A stretch of 8,306 bases of DNA from Microcaldota archaeon. Lineage in GTDB: Archaea > Micrarchaeota > Micrarchaeia > Micrarchaeales > CABMGC01. The notes under the pieces were generated by a model. The model saw only the letters and a list, made by a program, of their open reading frames with translations. It was not told the origin of the DNA and did no database searches. Location: assembly GCA_027340645.1 (NCBI GenBank), contig DAHWQN010000023.1, forward strand, positions 1-8,306. The letters run 5' to 3'. The position numbers and the translations under genes were made by a program. Numbering within the stretch: position 1 is the first letter of the stretch; each line of letters opens with the position of its first letter. Below are positions 1-5,658 of the stretch, piece by piece.

Positions 1-599
1 ACTCGAAGAGCGAGTACGTGGCCAGAGGCATGGACGAGACAAGGTTTAGGAAGTACTTGAAGGAAATAGACAAGGTAAATGACAAGCTTGATGGAACGCT
101 GCGCATATTCAAGAGTGCCGAAACCGACATACTCAAGGACGGAAGCCTGGACTTTGGCAGAGCGTCACTTAAAGAGATGGATTATGTCCTTGCAAGCATA
201 CACACAAGCCTTAACATGGACAGGGATGCCATGACAAAACGCATGGTCAAGTGCATAGAGAGCGGTGACGTCAACATAATCGCACACCCCACCGACAGGA
301 TAATACATGAGCGTGAGCCGATACAGCTTGATCTCGACAGGGTATTCCAGGCTGCGAAGGATAACAACGTGATAATGGAGATTGACGGGTATCCGGAACG
401 CCTTGACCTGAACGACGAAAACATAATGAAGGCGAGGGAATACGGCCTTAAGTTCGCCGTAGACACAGACTCACACAGGATCCATCATCTTGAGATGATG
501 CGCTTCGGGGTGGGTACTGCAAGGCGGGGCTGGCTCACCAGAAAAGATGTAATAAACACATTAAGCACAGAGAGGCTCGCAAAGTTATTCAGTGATTGA
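1..599 (+). CDS. polX: DNA polymerase X family, C-terminal PHP domain (5' end outside window)
   Basis: This is the last ~199 codons of a gene entering from the left edge; the frame is open from base 3 and the GTG at 18 is probably an internal Val codon. The protein resembles the C-terminal PHP metal-dependent phosphoesterase domain of bacterial and archaeal PolX, a repair polymerase whose PHP domain carries 3'-5' exonuclease activity in characterised members. Visible PHP signatures, numbering the GTG codon as residue 1, are ETDIL (Glu35), IHTSL (His62), IIAHPTDR (His90), EIDGYPERLDL (Glu121) and VDTDSH (Asp149, Asp151, His153), which are candidate metal ligands. The end, with GVGTARRGWL, is typical of PolX. 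The first codons read SKSEYVARGM, which fits directly after the family's TDH motif. The polymerase domains would lie upstream. A stand-alone PHP phosphoesterase is the alternative. The TGA at 597-599 abuts the msrA stop codon. Confidence 0.9.
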   Translation, partial: SKSEYVARGMDETRFRKYLKEIDKVNDKLDGTLRIFKSAETDILKDGSLDFGRASLKEMDYVLASIHTSLNMDRDAMTKRMVKCIESGDVNIIAHPTDRIIHEREPIQLDLDRVFQAAKDNNVIMEIDGYPERLDLNDENIMKAREYGLKFAVDTDSHRIHHLEMMRFGVGTARRGWLTRKDVINTLSTERLAKLFSD

Positions 600-1133
600 T
601 TACTTCAGTGAGTCCTTGAACTCCTTCTTTATCTTTGATACCTTGGGCCTTATGACAAGCAGGCAGTAAGGCTGCAGTGGATTGTTCTTATAGTAGTCCT
701 TGTGATAATCTTCTGAGGGATAAAACACATCGAGTTTCTTTACTTCCGTAGCTATGGGCTTCTCGTAGTTCTTTGCTATCTTTTTTATGTATGCTGTGAC
801 GATGTCCCTCTGTTTCTCGTCAACATACAGTATTATGGAACGGTACTGAGAGCCTGTGTCGGCACCCTGCTTATTTACAGATGTTGGATCATGAGCGGCA
901 AAAAAGACCTCTAGAATCTTCTCCAAGGAGACTTTCCCGGCATCGTACTTGACCTGTATGACCTCTGCATGGCCCGTACTGCCTGTGCAGACTTGCTCGT
1001 AGGTTGGGTTTTTTGCAGTGCCGCCGGCGTATCCGGGTGTTGCACTCGATACTCCCTTAAGCATCTTTATGACTGCTTCTGTGCACCAAAAACATCCGCC
1101 GCCGAGGACTATTGATTCTGTGCCAGCAGTCAT
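600..1133 (-). CDS. msrA: Peptide-methionine (S)-S-oxide reductase MsrA
   Basis: This 177-residue protein is a full-length MsrA, which reduces the S-epimer of methionine sulfoxide, free or in proteins, back to methionine in the cytosol. The catalytic motif GGCFWC lies at residues 12-17, with Cys14 as the nucleophile. Family blocks follow in order: PGYAGG, PTYEQVCTGSTGHAEV, and HDPTSVNKQGADTGSQYRS. Downstream Cys157 (QPYCLL) is a candidate resolving Cys. The ATG at 1133 places the motif close to the N-terminus, as usual. The gene starts 7 bases after the stop of the MFS transporter on the same strand, so it is probably transcribed with it; no clear Shine-Dalgarno sequence is seen. Its stop codon abuts that of the convergent polX gene with no spacer. 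It complements msrB at 2737-3120, which handles the R-epimer. Confidence 0.97.
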   Translation of the reverse strand: MTAGTESIVLGGGCFWCTEAVIKMLKGVSSATPGYAGGTAKNPTYEQVCTGSTGHAEVIQVKYDAGKVSLEKILEVFFAAHDPTSVNKQGADTGSQYRSIILYVDEKQRDIVTAYIKKIAKNYEKPIATEVKKLDVFYPSEDYHKDYYKNNPLQPYCLLVIRPKVSKIKKEFKDSLK

Positions 1134-1140
1134 GCAATCA

Positions 1141-2631
1141 TCATTGCGGAGGTTGCTGGGCGTATGGCTCCTCTGTAGGATCAGTTATCTTTACCTTGTT
1201 GTGCATGCCACCGTTTCCGGACCTGTCCTCCTTGCCCCTAACCAGTGAGATTATGCCCGCGATAACTAGGATTGCTATCATTGCCACAAACGCTACATGC
1301 ATGCCATTCACGAACGCGCTTGCCACGCCGCTCTTTATCGTTGACGCGCCTACGAATATCTGGAATGCTTGCGCACGCGGTATTGAGAATGCGGCGACAA
1401 CAAACACCACTATGAAACTGGCCATCATGCCCATGGTGGAGAACAATCTTGACATTCCAGATGCTATGCCGAATCTGCGCTGGTCTGCGTGCGCCATGAT
1501 GGCACTAAGGTTTGAAGGCCAGAACATCGCGCCGCCTATGCCCATTACGACTGATCCGAGTATCACTAGATAGATAGATGATAAGACATTTAGGAACAAG
1601 TACACGATTACCCCGAGAATCATGAGTGCTATCCCAACGGTTGCAACTATTCTTGCGCCGCGCTTATCTGACAATCTGCCCATGTACGGGGCAATTACTC
1701 CGCTTATTATGTATCCGGGTACAAGGATCAGAGACGCATAGAACGGACTGAAGCCGCGCACACCCTGCAGGTACATGACAATCATGAATATTACGCCAAG
1801 GAAGCCCATCCCCTGAAGCAGAGACGCATATATGGAATTCCGGAATACCTTGTTGGCAAACATATCAAGCGGCATCGTAGGGTTCTCTGCGCGCTTCTCG
1901 ATAAAGTAAAAGGCAATAAGCAGTACGGCACCAAGAATTATCAATGCGATATTGAGTGTGCTTGCCCCAGCTGCCGCAAGGCCTATGCCGCCATAAAGAA
2001 GCACTGAAAGCGATACACCGAGAATAACCATGCCTGGCACGTCAAGCTTCGCCTTGAAGGTCTGTTTATCGGATATGTACTTTATGCCAAGTGCCAGGGC
2101 CACTATGCCTATCGGGACATTTATGAAGAATATGTACTGCCAGCCAACGAACGTGGTTATGATGCCACCGAGCACTATTCCCAGTATCGCACCTACGTTG
2201 AAGGCCATTGCTATGAATCCGAATGCGCGACCGATTCTGTGCCTTTCGAAGGTATCTGCGATTATGGCTCCGCTCGTTGCAGATACCATGGCGCCCCCAA
2301 GGCCTTGGACTGCCCTGAACGCCACGAGGAATATATCGGAAGGCGCTATGCCGCACAGGAATGACGAAACCGTAAATACGGCCAGTCCGGCTATGAATAT
2401 CTTGCTCCTGCCGTAGATGTCGCCTATCTTGCCCAGCTGCGTTGTGGCGACTGCACCCAGGAGCATGTAGATCAATATGACCCATATTATAGTGGAAATG
2501 TTAGAGTGCAAAGATGTAACTATTGCCGGAAATGCCAAAAGTACTATGGTGGAGTCTATTGCAGCCATAAGCACGGCTACCAGAAGCACTGCCAGTATTA
2601 TGTTCTCGTGCACGGGCTTTCCGCTGGTCAT
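1141..2631 (-). CDS. MFS multidrug/solute transporter, DHA2 (14-TM) type
   Basis: This inner-membrane major facilitator protein (496 residues from ATG 2631) shows about 14 hydrophobic segments, as in the DHA2 proton-coupled drug exporters. Motif D1 is AAIDSTIVLLAFPAI (residues 23-37). Motif A is GKIGDIYGRSK (67-77), with a second weak copy GRLSDKRG in the second half. RAVQGLGGAM and the motif C-like GAILGIVLGGII (147-158) are followed by GWQYIFFINVPIG, a DHA2 hallmark. The tail after the last TM segment is short, charged and cytosolic. Reading can extend to a TTG at 2661 or a GTG at 2658, but ATG 2631 was chosen because it follows the predicted promoter and leaves a normal 20-residue N-terminus. 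It lies between msrB and msrA on the same strand. The substrate cannot be predicted; export of oxidants, metals, drugs or metabolites are all possible. Confidence 0.93.
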   Translation of the reverse strand: MTSGKPVHENIILAVLLVAVLMAAIDSTIVLLAFPAIVTSLHSNISTIIWVILIYMLLGAVATTQLGKIGDIYGRSKIFIAGLAVFTVSSFLCGIAPSDIFLVAFRAVQGLGGAMVSATSGAIIADTFERHRIGRAFGFIAMAFNVGAILGIVLGGIITTFVGWQYIFFINVPIGIVALALGIKYISDKQTFKAKLDVPGMVILGVSLSVLLYGGIGLAAAGASTLNIALIILGAVLLIAFYFIEKRAENPTMPLDMFANKVFRNSIYASLLQGMGFLGVIFMIVMYLQGVRGFSPFYASLILVPGYIISGVIAPYMGRLSDKRGARIVATVGIALMILGVIVYLFLNVLSSIYLVILGSVVMGIGGAMFWPSNLSAIMAHADQRRFGIASGMSRLFSTMGMMASFIVVFVVAAFSIPRAQAFQIFVGASTIKSGVASAFVNGMHVAFVAMIAILVIAGIISLVRGKEDRSGNGGMHNKVKITDPTEEPYAQQPPQ

Positions 2632-2675
2632 AAGTAAAACACTCTTTTTATAATCCACCAATTATTATGGATATA

Positions 2676-2687
2676 TAGGATATCCTA
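2676..2687. promoter_or_regulatory. Perfect 12-bp palindrome, candidate operator of the MFS gene
   Basis: TAGGATATCCTA reads identically on both strands. It extends to an 18-base dyad (2673-2690) with one mismatched pair. It lies just downstream of the transporter TATA-like box and overlaps the start site predicted ~26 bases from it. A repressor of the MarR, TetR or ArsR type could bind here, which is common for drug transporters, but no regulator gene is present in the window. Confidence 0.4.
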
Positions 2688-2700
2688 CATTATTTGTATG

Positions 2701-2714
2701 TATATATTTATATA
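2701..2714 (-). promoter_or_regulatory. TATA box for the MFS (and msrA) transcript
   Basis: On the minus strand the sequence reads GAAGG followed by TATATAAATATATA, a purine-rich BRE-like element joined to a strong archaeal TATA box. It sits in the 105-base gap between the msrB stop and the MFS ATG. A start about 26 bases on falls near 2682, giving a leader of ~50 bases. Two further A/T boxes on the same strand, at about 2669-2677 and 2645-2654, make the exact start uncertain. Confidence 0.55.
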
Positions 2715-2736
2715 CCTTCTTTCGGTACTTCCCGGT

Positions 2737-3120
2737 TCATTTCGCTGGCACGAATGTTAAGGAAATAGAGTTTACACAGAACCTTGTGTTCTTTCTTGTG
2801 AAAAACTCGTTTTTGAATACGTGGCCGAGATGTGCGCCGCATCTGGCGCAGTGGACCTCTGTGCCGGAAAATAGGCCTGCACTCTCGCCGTGTTCTACTG
2901 CGCCTTGGATCTCCTGGTCGAAGGCGGGCCAGCCGCAATGCGCGTCGAACTTGCTTTCTGACTTATATAGAGGCGCCCCGCATCTCTTACATACGTATAT
3001 GCCCTTCTTGTAGAAATCATCATACTTCCCGCTGTACGGCCGCTCTGTTCCCTTTTTAACTATGACTTCTTCTTCCTCTGAAGTAAGCTTGTTGAGACGA
3101 ATCTTTTCCTTGCTTGACAT
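2737..3120 (-). CDS. msrB: Peptide-methionine (R)-S-oxide reductase MsrB
   Basis: This 127-residue MsrB reduces the R-epimer of methionine sulfoxide in proteins. Two zinc-binding pairs, CKRC (in YVCKRCGAPLY) and CARC (in HCARCGAHLG), frame the SKFDAHCGWPAF block. The catalytic Cys is in RFCVNSISL near the C-terminus. The N-terminal block GTERPYSGKYDDFYKKGIY is also family-typical. The frame is open up to 3216, inside the IPK gene, but the ATG at 3120 gives the normal family length and lies 5 bases after the IPK stop codon, so it was chosen. It is probably cotranscribed with IPK; a weak TATA-like GAATATAGG on the minus strand near 3151-3159 could give an additional start. Confidence 0.95.
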   Translation of the reverse strand: MSSKEKIRLNKLTSEEEEVIVKKGTERPYSGKYDDFYKKGIYVCKRCGAPLYKSESKFDAHCGWPAFDQEIQGAVEHGESAGLFSGTEVHCARCGAHLGHVFKNEFFTRKNTRFCVNSISLTFVPAK

Positions 3121-3125
3121 ATTAA

Positions 3126-3920
3126 CTACCCAAAGGCCGTTATCAGTGTTCCTATATTCCCACCTAGAATTACTTTTTTCAAGTTCCCAGTAATAGTCAG
3201 ATCTACTATCTGGCAAACTGCACCGGTCTGCTTTGACATGTTGTACAGGTACTCGAGCTTGGTCTTCATACCGCCAGTTACGTCTATCTTTGTTGAAGAG
3301 CCGGCATAGTTTAGTATTTCATTGACGTTTTCAGGGTTTACTTCCTTGATTAATTTTGCATCCTTGTTCACTTTAGGGTCTGAGTCGAATATGCCACCAA
3401 CATCAGTGCCGATTATTATCTTCTTTGGTTTTATCGTCTTTGCTATGTGCCTGAATACCTCTTCTGTGGAGGCTATGCTAAAGCCCTTTGACTTGTCAAG
3501 AACCACGTCCCCATAAGTTATTGGAAGGAATCCCAACTCGAGGGCCTTTATCATTGGTGATAGGTCCCAGACAGCTATTTTCCCGTCATTGGATAATGCA
3601 CCCGAAGAAGGCGCAAATGAAAGGGGATTTACCCCGGTGGACACAGCACACCCGATTACTATTCTATGGAGCTGGGCAGCTGCGTCCTGGGTTATAGATG
3701 CGCCTTCCGTACTGCTAACACTGATTCCCTGGTTTACCTTGTATTTGTGTGCAGGGACATGTGCAAAAGAGCCGCTACCATGACCGACGACCATACGTAC
3801 GTTCTTTAGGTGGGGTTTTAGTTCATTGAATATCTTGATTATCGTTTCAGGCTTTGCAGCCTTCTGCATCGTTATATCGGTTATTACGCTGCCGCCGATT
3901 TTTATTAGATATGTGTCCAT
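3126..3920 (-). CDS. Isopentenyl phosphate kinase (IPK)
   Basis: This 264-residue amino acid kinase-fold protein is predicted to phosphorylate isopentenyl phosphate with ATP to isopentenyl diphosphate, the last step of archaeal mevalonate routes. Family signatures are KIGGSVITD (residues 7-15, phosphate-binding glycines), GHGSGSFAH (46-54), with His54 matching the conserved IPK histidine, LPITYGDVVLD (132-142), GFSIASTEE (146-154), IIGTDVGGIFDSDPK (169-183, nucleotide end) and DVTGGMKTKL (213-222). Glutamate or aspartate kinases share the fold, but SFAH, YGDVV and the following blocks favour IPK. The ATG at 3920 lies ~26 bases downstream of a minus-strand TATA box, consistent with a leaderless mRNA. 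It is divergent from the three other mevalonate genes and 5 bases upstream of msrB. Confidence 0.93.
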   Translation of the reverse strand: MDTYLIKIGGSVITDITMQKAAKPETIIKIFNELKPHLKNVRMVVGHGSGSFAHVPAHKYKVNQGISVSSTEGASITQDAAAQLHRIVIGCAVSTGVNPLSFAPSSGALSNDGKIAVWDLSPMIKALELGFLPITYGDVVLDKSKGFSIASTEEVFRHIAKTIKPKKIIIGTDVGGIFDSDPKVNKDAKLIKEVNPENVNEILNYAGSSTKIDVTGGMKTKLEYLYNMSKQTGAVCQIVDLTITGNLKKVILGGNIGTLITAFG

Positions 3921-3942
3921 TGCTTCACGGTTGTTTTACGCA

Positions 3943-3949
3943 TTTTATA
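3943..3949 (-). promoter_or_regulatory. TATA box of the IPK gene
   Basis: On the minus strand the sequence is ACTATAAAATG. The centre lies 26 bases upstream of the A of the IPK ATG at 3920, so transcription probably begins at the start codon (leaderless). No Shine-Dalgarno sequence is present, which agrees. Confidence 0.65.
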
Positions 3950-3959
3950 GTTAATTAAC
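3950..3959. promoter_or_regulatory. 10-bp palindrome in the divergent promoter region
   Basis: GTTAATTAAC is a perfect palindrome immediately upstream of the IPK TATA box, at the BRE position, and ~30 bases before the opposing TATA box. It could be a regulator site shared by the two divergent transcripts, but short AT-rich palindromes arise easily by chance. Confidence 0.25.
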
Positions 3960-3990
3960 ACAAATACCATTTATAATAAAGACCTTTGGC

Positions 3991-3999
3991 TTATAAATA
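3991..3999 (+). promoter_or_regulatory. TATA box of the P-loop kinase / mevalonate 3-kinase pair
   Basis: The sequence GGCTTATAAATAC contains a near-consensus archaeal TATA box. Its centre at 3995 predicts a start at ~4021, which fits a leaderless ATG at 4023 and argues against the GTG at 4011. A second A/T-rich box, ATTTATAAT at 3969-3977, would give a start near 3998 and is a possible alternative. Confidence 0.6.
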
Positions 4000-4022
4000 C
4001 ATTTGTCGTAGTGCATGATCAT

Positions 4023-4637
4023 ATGCCGGAAAATGTTGTGATATTCATAGGGGGGGTTCCCTGCGTAGGGAAAACAAGCATTGCTGGGTTTATGGCAAAA
4101 GAGCTTGACATAGGCATGGTCCTGTCCGGTGATTACTTGCGCGAGTTTATACGCCCCATCGTGGGAACTGAGGAGAAATACAGCACGCTATTTGTTAGCG
4201 TGTATAATGCATGGAAGCAATTTGGAGAGATGAGCGATGAAAACATTATAAAGGGGTATAAGGCGCAATCCCATTTTATGTCTAAAGGCATTAACTCCCT
4301 AATAGAACGTGCAAACAAGAATGGGGAAAACCTGATCCTCGAGTCTTTGTATTTTTGTCCAGATGAGATTGATGCACTCAAGCACAAAAATGTGGTAAAG
4401 CTTTATATCTACAATTTGAACAGGGAATCTTATCGCAAGATGATACTTGAAAGAACGCAGTACACACATACAAAATCTAGCGGAAACAGGCTTGCTGAGA
4501 ATATTTATCAGTACACAAAGATTATGGAGTATACACTGAAGTTGTGTGAGCAGTACGGTATAAAGACATTTGACAGTTCAGATTACTTAAAAGCTAGGGA
4601 AGACATACTGAAATACGTAAAGAAAATGATTGAATGA
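4023..4637 (+). CDS. P-loop kinase, proposed mevalonate-3-phosphate 5-kinase
   Basis: This 204-residue protein has a Walker A motif GGVPCVGKTS (residues 10-19, Lys17), then SGDYLREFIRP (35-45), which resembles the STDxxRE region of 2-phosphoglycerate kinase-like proteins, a Walker B-like strand LILESLYF (104-111), and an Arg/Lys-rich lid region ERTQYTHTKSSGNR (143-156). The known mevalonate-3-phosphate 5-kinase of Thermoplasma acidophilum belongs to this P-loop group. The assignment rests mainly on context: it overlaps the mevalonate 3-kinase gene by 4 bases (ATGA), sits divergent to IPK and is followed by the decarboxylase, so it would fill the one missing step, mevalonate 3-phosphate plus ATP to mevalonate 3,5-bisphosphate. 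The ATG at 4023 was chosen over the GTG at 4011 from promoter spacing. Another small-molecule kinase remains possible. Confidence 0.75.
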   Translation: MPENVVIFIGGVPCVGKTSIAGFMAKELDIGMVLSGDYLREFIRPIVGTEEKYSTLFVSVYNAWKQFGEMSDENIIKGYKAQSHFMSKGINSLIERANKNGENLILESLYFCPDEIDALKHKNVVKLYIYNLNRESYRKMILERTQYTHTKSSGNRLAENIYQYTKIMEYTLKLCEQYGIKTFDSSDYLKAREDILKYVKKMIE

Positions 4638-5593
4638 AGAAGGAAGTAGTTTCAGTAGGATACCCAACAATCCCAATAATATTTGTTGCGTCGGTAGACA
4701 AGAATAGGGTACCTTTACATGACACTATGGGTCTTGCCGTAACTGATCTCAAGGAAAAAACAAGGAGTGAAACTAAAATCATTGCTTCAGCAGGCCCAAG
4801 CAGAGTTGAGTTTTTGCTTGAGGGAAAGTCTGTAGACCAGAGAAGGCAGAAGAATATTGAGGATGTAGTACATGAATTTGAAAAAAAATCTGGGGCGACC
4901 GCGAGCCTTAGGATAACATCAAGCAATTATAATATCTATTCTGGGTCAAGCGACTCTGGGGCTGCTGCTCTGGTTGTTGGATTGAATGAAGTATTCGAGA
5001 CTGGCTTTTCCAAGGAGAAGCTTGCTGAATTAGGGAACAGGATTTCTGAAAGTGCCATACGCTCAGTATATGGAGGTATGAATGCGTATATAGTAAGCAG
5101 GAGCAAGCCAAAAGGGATGCAAATAGCATCAGAAAAAGAACTTAAGGACATACGTATATTCGCTATGGGATTTGATTATCAAACAAGAATATCAGCACAG
5201 GAGATATTTGATATATGCAGGGCAAGCCCATTCTGGAAGATGAGAGTTGAAAGGGTTCCACACTGGAGAAGGGAGATAGAGGAAGGCCTCAAAAACAGGG
5301 ATTGGACAAGGGTTTTTAGTAGTGCGGAGGAGAATTGCGCGAATGCGCACTATCTCATTGAGAATGGAGGAAAACGTTGCAGGAAGAAAGAGATGATGAA
5401 TGCGGTAATAGACGTTGAGGAGATAAGAGAATCGGGATTATCCGTATATTGGACAGCAGGCGGAGGAAGAGTAATTAATGCATTCAGCTGGGGTGCTGAT
5501 GCGAACAAAGTTCTCAACGTACTGGAATCTAGGGGCGAAAAAGTTACTGAATATAAAGTGGCATCGGGGGCAAGAGTAGTCACATCAACATAA
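4634..5593 (+). CDS. Mevalonate 3-kinase (GHMP/MDD-like family)
   Basis: This 319-residue homologue of diphosphomevalonate decarboxylase is predicted to phosphorylate the 3-hydroxyl of mevalonate without decarboxylating it. Similarity to the recalled T. acidophilum enzyme (Ta1305, about 318 residues) is evident at GYPTI (9-13), RVPLH (25-29), RSETKI (44-49), the GHMP ATP loop YSGSSDSGAA (102-111), SESAIRSVYGG (138-148) and GFDYQ (179-183). At the position where decarboxylases carry the catalytic Asp (FDAGPN), this protein reads WTAGGG, with Thr274; Ta1305 also has Thr there. Glu139 and Arg185 match residues I recall as mevalonate-binding in Ta1305. The ATG overlaps the stop of the preceding kinase gene, implying translational coupling with the enzyme that uses its product. 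Confidence 0.88.
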   Translation: MKKEVVSVGYPTIPIIFVASVDKNRVPLHDTMGLAVTDLKEKTRSETKIIASAGPSRVEFLLEGKSVDQRRQKNIEDVVHEFEKKSGATASLRITSSNYNIYSGSSDSGAAALVVGLNEVFETGFSKEKLAELGNRISESAIRSVYGGMNAYIVSRSKPKGMQIASEKELKDIRIFAMGFDYQTRISAQEIFDICRASPFWKMRVERVPHWRREIEEGLKNRDWTRVFSSAEENCANAHYLIENGGKRCRKKEMMNAVIDVEEIRESGLSVYWTAGGGRVINAFSWGADANKVLNVLESRGEKVTEYKVASGARVVTST

Positions 5594-5618
5594 GTTGCCG
5601 TTTGAGACGAAGTGTAAG

Positions 5619-5628
5619 ATATTTATAT
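5619..5628 (+). promoter_or_regulatory. TATA box of the decarboxylase gene
   Basis: ATATTTATAT lies in the 65-base gap after mevalonate 3-kinase. Its centre at ~5623 predicts a start near 5650, giving a leader of under 10 bases before the ATG at 5659. This supports that ATG over the in-frame TTG at 5602, which lies upstream of the box. Confidence 0.6.
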
Positions 5629-5658
5629 GAGCAAAACAAATATTATTTTAGTGTTAAA

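Noticed and set aside
483..500. Inverted repeat CATCATCT-TG-AGATGATG
   Set aside because: It lies inside the polX coding region and encodes a conserved-looking stretch (HHLEMM); a terminator or regulatory role there is unlikely.
1134..1147. Small hairpin GCAAT-CATC-ATTGC at the MFS/msrA junction
   Set aside because: The stem is only 5 bases, has no U-run, and lies between genes likely to be cotranscribed, so it is not a credible terminator.
1112..1573. Long plus-strand open frames opposite the transporter gene (also 2030-2416)
   Set aside because: They are antisense to a clear MFS protein, have no family motifs and low-complexity Met/Ala/Pro-rich content; they are shadow frames.
3121..3216. 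N-terminal extension of MsrB into the IPK gene
   Set aside because: The extra 32 residues are read from the IPK coding sequence in another frame and exceed the family's usual length; ATG 3120 fits better.
5602..5658. N-terminal extension of the decarboxylase from a TTG codon
   Set aside because: The segment overlaps the predicted TATA box and start site, and shows no family similarity; the ATG at 5659 is preferred.
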